The notes under the pieces are model-generated. The model saw only the letters and a program-made list of their open reading frames with translations. It was not told the origin of the DNA and did no database searches. From Coriobacteriaceae bacterium (GTDB taxonomy: Bacteria > Actinomycetota > Coriobacteriia > Anaerosomatales > SLCP01), in contig PWVH01000135.1 of assembly GCA_003563465.1 (NCBI GenBank), forward strand, positions 1 through 8,242: a stretch of 8,242 nucleotides of DNA. Reading direction: 5' to 3'. The translations under genes and the position numbers were made by a program. Each line of letters starts with the position of its first letter. Position 1 is the stretch's first letter. Positions 5,719 through 8,242 of the stretch are shown here, piece after piece.

Positions 5719-7485
5719 CTAAGACCCGTATAGCCCCAGGCGCGCCAGTTTGTCAGGCGTTGGGACGCCTTCGGGCGTCCAGCCGCGAAAGCGATAGTAC
5801 TCCGAGAGCATCTCTTCGAGGTGCACGACGTCTCCTTCGGCGTTCGGCTCCTCGACAAGACGGGTGGGAAGGCGGTCCTCTGCACCGGTGAAACCTGCAG
5901 AAAGATTGAACACCCGTTCGAGATTCCAGATGCGCTCACCGCAGACGAGCAGCTCCTGGCCGCTGAGGTCGAATCCGGTGATCGCAGAGTAGAGACGCGC
6001 GTAGTGCTCCTCGTTAAGTGCGAAACTCGAGAACTTGCAGAGCGAGAGCGAGTCGAGAGCCGCACCGAGATGCTGCGCCACGATCAGCAGACCGGCCTTG
6101 CCGCCGACCACACTGCGATCCACCAGTTTGGGAGTCCCTAAGACCTCGAAGCCGAGCATGTTGCCTCGCAGGTGGCATCCCCCTCGGTTGGAGGTCGCAT
6201 ACCCAAGCCCCTGCCCCTGCATGCCACGCGGGTCGTACTCCGGAAGCTCGAGTCCTTTCACCTGCATGGCCACATCGGGTCTGCCATACGCTTCGCAAAG
6301 CGCAAGCGCTCCATCCGCCGCCGCCTCCCCCATCTCTCCTTCGCGGTGCGCCAGCGCCTCGATCGCAGCACGTACGGATGCGAAGTCGCCACGCTTAATG
6401 GGGAGGGGCGCGCCGTCTTCGGCAAGTTCGATCGCAGCCGCAAGCGTTCCCCCCACCGAGATGGTGTCAAGACCGAGTTCGTTACAGAGGTAGTTGAGTT
6501 CGACGACCTGCTCCAGCTCATCTATACCGAGGTTGGCCCCGAGAGCCCATATCGTCTCGTACTCTGGCCCGTGACCTTCCCCGCCGGCAGTACGCGTCTG
6601 TCGACCGCAAGCGATGGCGCATCCCCAACATCCCGAGCGCCTGACCAGGAACTCCTCGGCTAGGCGTTCGCCCGAGAGCTTCTCGACGTAGTCGCGGCCG
6701 TCGGAGCGGTAGTTGAGCGCAGGCATCAATCCTCGCGTGCCCAGAACGCCCACGAGCATGCCCGTACCGAAGCGTGGCAAAACGGTGCTCGTGACTGGGT
6801 TGGCTGCTATCGCCTTGTCGACCTCGTAGAGGAAGAATTCCAAGTCCTCGGGTCTGGCCACCGAGGGGCGCCCGGAGCCGGTGACCACGACGGCCTTCAA
6901 GCGCTTCGAGCCCATCACCGCGCCCATGCCGCCGCGACCCAATGCGCGCTTGGCGTCCACCATGATGGTGGCGAGCTTGACGAGCCGCTCCCCAGCCGAA
7001 CCGATCACGGCAGCGCTCGTAGACGCGCGACCCCCCGTGAGAGCACCGGTGACCTCTCCTACCTCGCAACCCGCGAGCTCTCCCGCGGACTCGAACGCCA
7101 CCCCGTCTTCATCGACACGCAGGACTGTCGGCTCGCTGGCCGCGCCGGTGAGCACGAGCGCGTCGTAGCCGGCCCCCTTAAGCCGGGCTCCCAGTGCGCC
7201 GCCGCAGTTGGTGTCGAGGATCGTCCCGGTAAGCGGCGAACGCCCGGAAAGCGAGAAGCGCCCGGATGTGGGGGCTTTGGTGCCCGTCAGCGGACCGGTG
7301 GCAAATATGAGAGGCGCTTCCGGCGACAACGGGTCCGTGCCGGGCGCCATCATGTCCGAGAGTATGCGTGCGCCCAATCCGCGCCCCCCGAGGTAGTCTC
7401 GGGCGATCTCTGGCTGCAGATCGTCTACGCGCCACGCACGCGATCCCAAATCGACATGGAGGATCCGGCCTGTGTAGCCGTGCAC
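5719..7485 (-). CDS. Aldehyde ferredoxin oxidoreductase (AOR) family protein, tungsten-type
   Basis: AOR-family enzymes oxidise aldehydes to carboxylic acids with ferredoxin as acceptor, using a tungsten bis-pyranopterin cofactor and a [4Fe-4S] cluster; they are oxygen-sensitive and cytoplasmic. The 588-residue product is close to the roughly 600 residues typical of AOR. Family landmarks include GGRGLGAR (33-40), TNCGGALGARLKGAGYD (92-108), GRGGMGAVMGSKRLKAV (183-199), cluster ligands Cys286, Cys289 and Cys293 (CWGCAIAC) with the distant fourth Cys483, GPEYET (306-311) and RGGCHLRG (434-441) near the cofactor. The GTG at 7485 has a G-rich AGGGGGT 4 nt upstream that overlaps the phosphofructokinase stop. 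It lies 9 bp after that gene and 48 bp before the aldolase gene. The substrate is unknown; the aldolase product aldehyde is an attractive candidate, and a GAPOR-like glycolytic role is less likely. Confidence 0.93.
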   Translation of the reverse strand: MHGYTGRILHVDLGSRAWRVDDLQPEIARDYLGGRGLGARILSDMMAPGTDPLSPEAPLIFATGPLTGTKAPTSGRFSLSGRSPLTGTILDTNCGGALGARLKGAGYDALVLTGAASEPTVLRVDEDGVAFESAGELAGCEVGEVTGALTGGRASTSAAVIGSAGERLVKLATIMVDAKRALGRGGMGAVMGSKRLKAVVVTGSGRPSVARPEDLEFFLYEVDKAIAANPVTSTVLPRFGTGMLVGVLGTRGLMPALNYRSDGRDYVEKLSGERLAEEFLVRRSGCWGCAIACGRQTRTAGGEGHGPEYETIWALGANLGIDELEQVVELNYLCNELGLDTISVGGTLAAAIELAEDGAPLPIKRGDFASVRAAIEALAHREGEMGEAAADGALALCEAYGRPDVAMQVKGLELPEYDPRGMQGQGLGYATSNRGGCHLRGNMLGFEVLGTPKLVDRSVVGGKAGLLIVAQHLGAALDSLSLCKFSSFALNEEHYARLYSAITGFDLSGQELLVCGERIWNLERVFNLSAGFTGAEDRLPTRLVEEPNAEGDVVHLEEMLSEYYRFRGWTPEGVPTPDKLARLGLYGS

Positions 7486-7494
7486 GCGGACCCC

Positions 7495-8242
7495 CTACTC
7501 GCACTCGGGTTCTGGGTGCTCGAGCTTCTGATACTCCAGGGCCCGTGCCAGCCGATAGAAATCGCTGTCGCGCTCGATCGTCCGAAGACGGGTTCTTAGC
7601 GTGACAGGGTCCACGAGCTTATCGAAAGGCACGTACTTCAGTTGCAGCTGCTTCTCGACGCTTACCATGTGGCCGGTGAGGTCCTCTTCCATGAGCGCCC
7701 TGTATGCGCCGAAACCCAGTTGCGTGCCGAGGAGCACATCGAAAGCGCTCGGTTCGGCACAACGAGCCTCGTAGCCGATCTGCTTGTGACGCACCTTGAT
7801 GCTGCGATCCGTCTTCTCGCGGTATACGCGCTCAATCTCCTCGGCCAGAAGCCTGCCCACGTTTACGGCGCCGAGGATCGGGTTTCCGTGCTCATCGACG
7901 GATTTGGGTCTCTTGTCTTCAGGAAGTCGGTCGGCAAGACCTTCCGCGACGCAGACGATCCCGTACTCCCGGCCGTCGTGTTCGCGCGCTAGCATCAGCT
8001 CGACCATCTCTTCTGCGGCCGAGCGTAAATCGAAGTCGTCCTCGTAGTCCTCCACCGAGATCATCTTAGTCGCTTCGCCAGCGATGCCGGAAGCATACGT
8101 CAGCCATCCGGCCTTGCGTCCCATCAGCTCCAAGACGTACCAGACCTTGGTCGAGCGCGCGTCGGCCCCCAGATTCCGGATCTCGGCTGCGGCGAAATGA
8201 GCGGCCGAGAAGAAGCCGAAGGTCCAGTCGATCCCGAAGTAG
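7495..8242 (-). CDS. 6-phosphofructokinase (ATP- or PPi-dependent), C-terminal part
   Basis: This enzyme phosphorylates fructose 6-phosphate to fructose 1,6-bisphosphate. The gene is open to the window edge: 248 codons are visible and the N-terminal part, with the nucleotide/PPi-binding and catalytic GGD region, is missing. The first visible residues, YFGIDWTFGFFSAA, correspond to the family region after the catalytic loop, followed by the substrate-binding MGRKAGWL and IAGEA motifs. Near the C-terminus ARCAEPSAFDVLLGTQLG is the usual PFK sugar-phosphate-binding stretch with Arg and PSAFD. The MGRKAGWL form is common in the PPi-dependent and related long PFK groups, but the residue that decides ATP versus PPi use lies outside the window. 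The gene ends 9 bp before the AOR-family gene, so co-transcription is likely. Confidence 0.9.
   Translation of the reverse strand, partial: YFGIDWTFGFFSAAHFAAAEIRNLGADARSTKVWYVLELMGRKAGWLTYASGIAGEATKMISVEDYEDDFDLRSAAEEMVELMLAREHDGREYGIVCVAEGLADRLPEDKRPKSVDEHGNPILGAVNVGRLLAEEIERVYREKTDRSIKVRHKQIGYEARCAEPSAFDVLLGTQLGFGAYRALMEEDLTGHMVSVEKQLQLKYVPFDKLVDPVTLRTRLRTIERDSDFYRLARALEYQKLEHPEPECE

Overview
The window is a compact stretch of high-GC bacterial chromosome. Every protein gene supported here lies on the minus strand, so transcription runs from high to low coordinates. Bacterial origin is indicated by good Shine-Dalgarno sequences, GTG and TTG starts, a lipobox lipoprotein and a CCA-encoding tRNA end. 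A tungsten-type aldehyde ferredoxin oxidoreductase and a probable nickel/cobalt importer suggest an anaerobe. A deep-branching actinobacterium or similar anaerobe is possible, but this is an inference from gene content and not a taxonomic call.

Right block (5074-8242): a likely operon of 6-phosphofructokinase (its 5' end is outside the window), an AOR-family oxidoreductase 9 bp downstream, and a class II (FucA/AraD-type) aldolase 48 bp further on. The set suggests sugar-phosphate metabolism in which an aldolase product aldehyde could be oxidised with ferredoxin as acceptor.

Middle block (3882-4939): a small charged coiled-coil protein and a LOG-family (TIGR00730-like) nucleotide phosphoribohydrolase, 5 bp apart.

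Left block (115-3740): a metal-uptake locus of the energy-coupling-factor type. In transcription order it has an uncharacterised lipoprotein with a His/Cys-rich C-terminus, a small membrane-anchored periplasmic NikL-like protein, the substrate-binding membrane protein CbiM/NikM, the transmembrane coupling protein CbiQ/NikQ and the ATPase CbiO/NikO. The NikL-like, CbiM and CbiQ genes are joined by one-base TGATG overlaps. No CbiN-like gene is seen, and together with the NikL-like protein this favours nickel over cobalt as substrate. Inverted repeats precede both the lipoprotein gene and the NikL-like gene.

Left edge (about 32-79, plus strand): the 3' part of a class II tRNA, most like tRNA-Leu, with variable arm, T arm and CCA end but no matching anticodon stem. 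This is the usual appearance of the distal attachment site of an element integrated into a tRNA gene. If so, the element lies to the left of this window and the window itself is chromosomal flank. No CRISPR array, transposase or riboswitch was recognised, and no gene-free gap exceeds about 140 bp.
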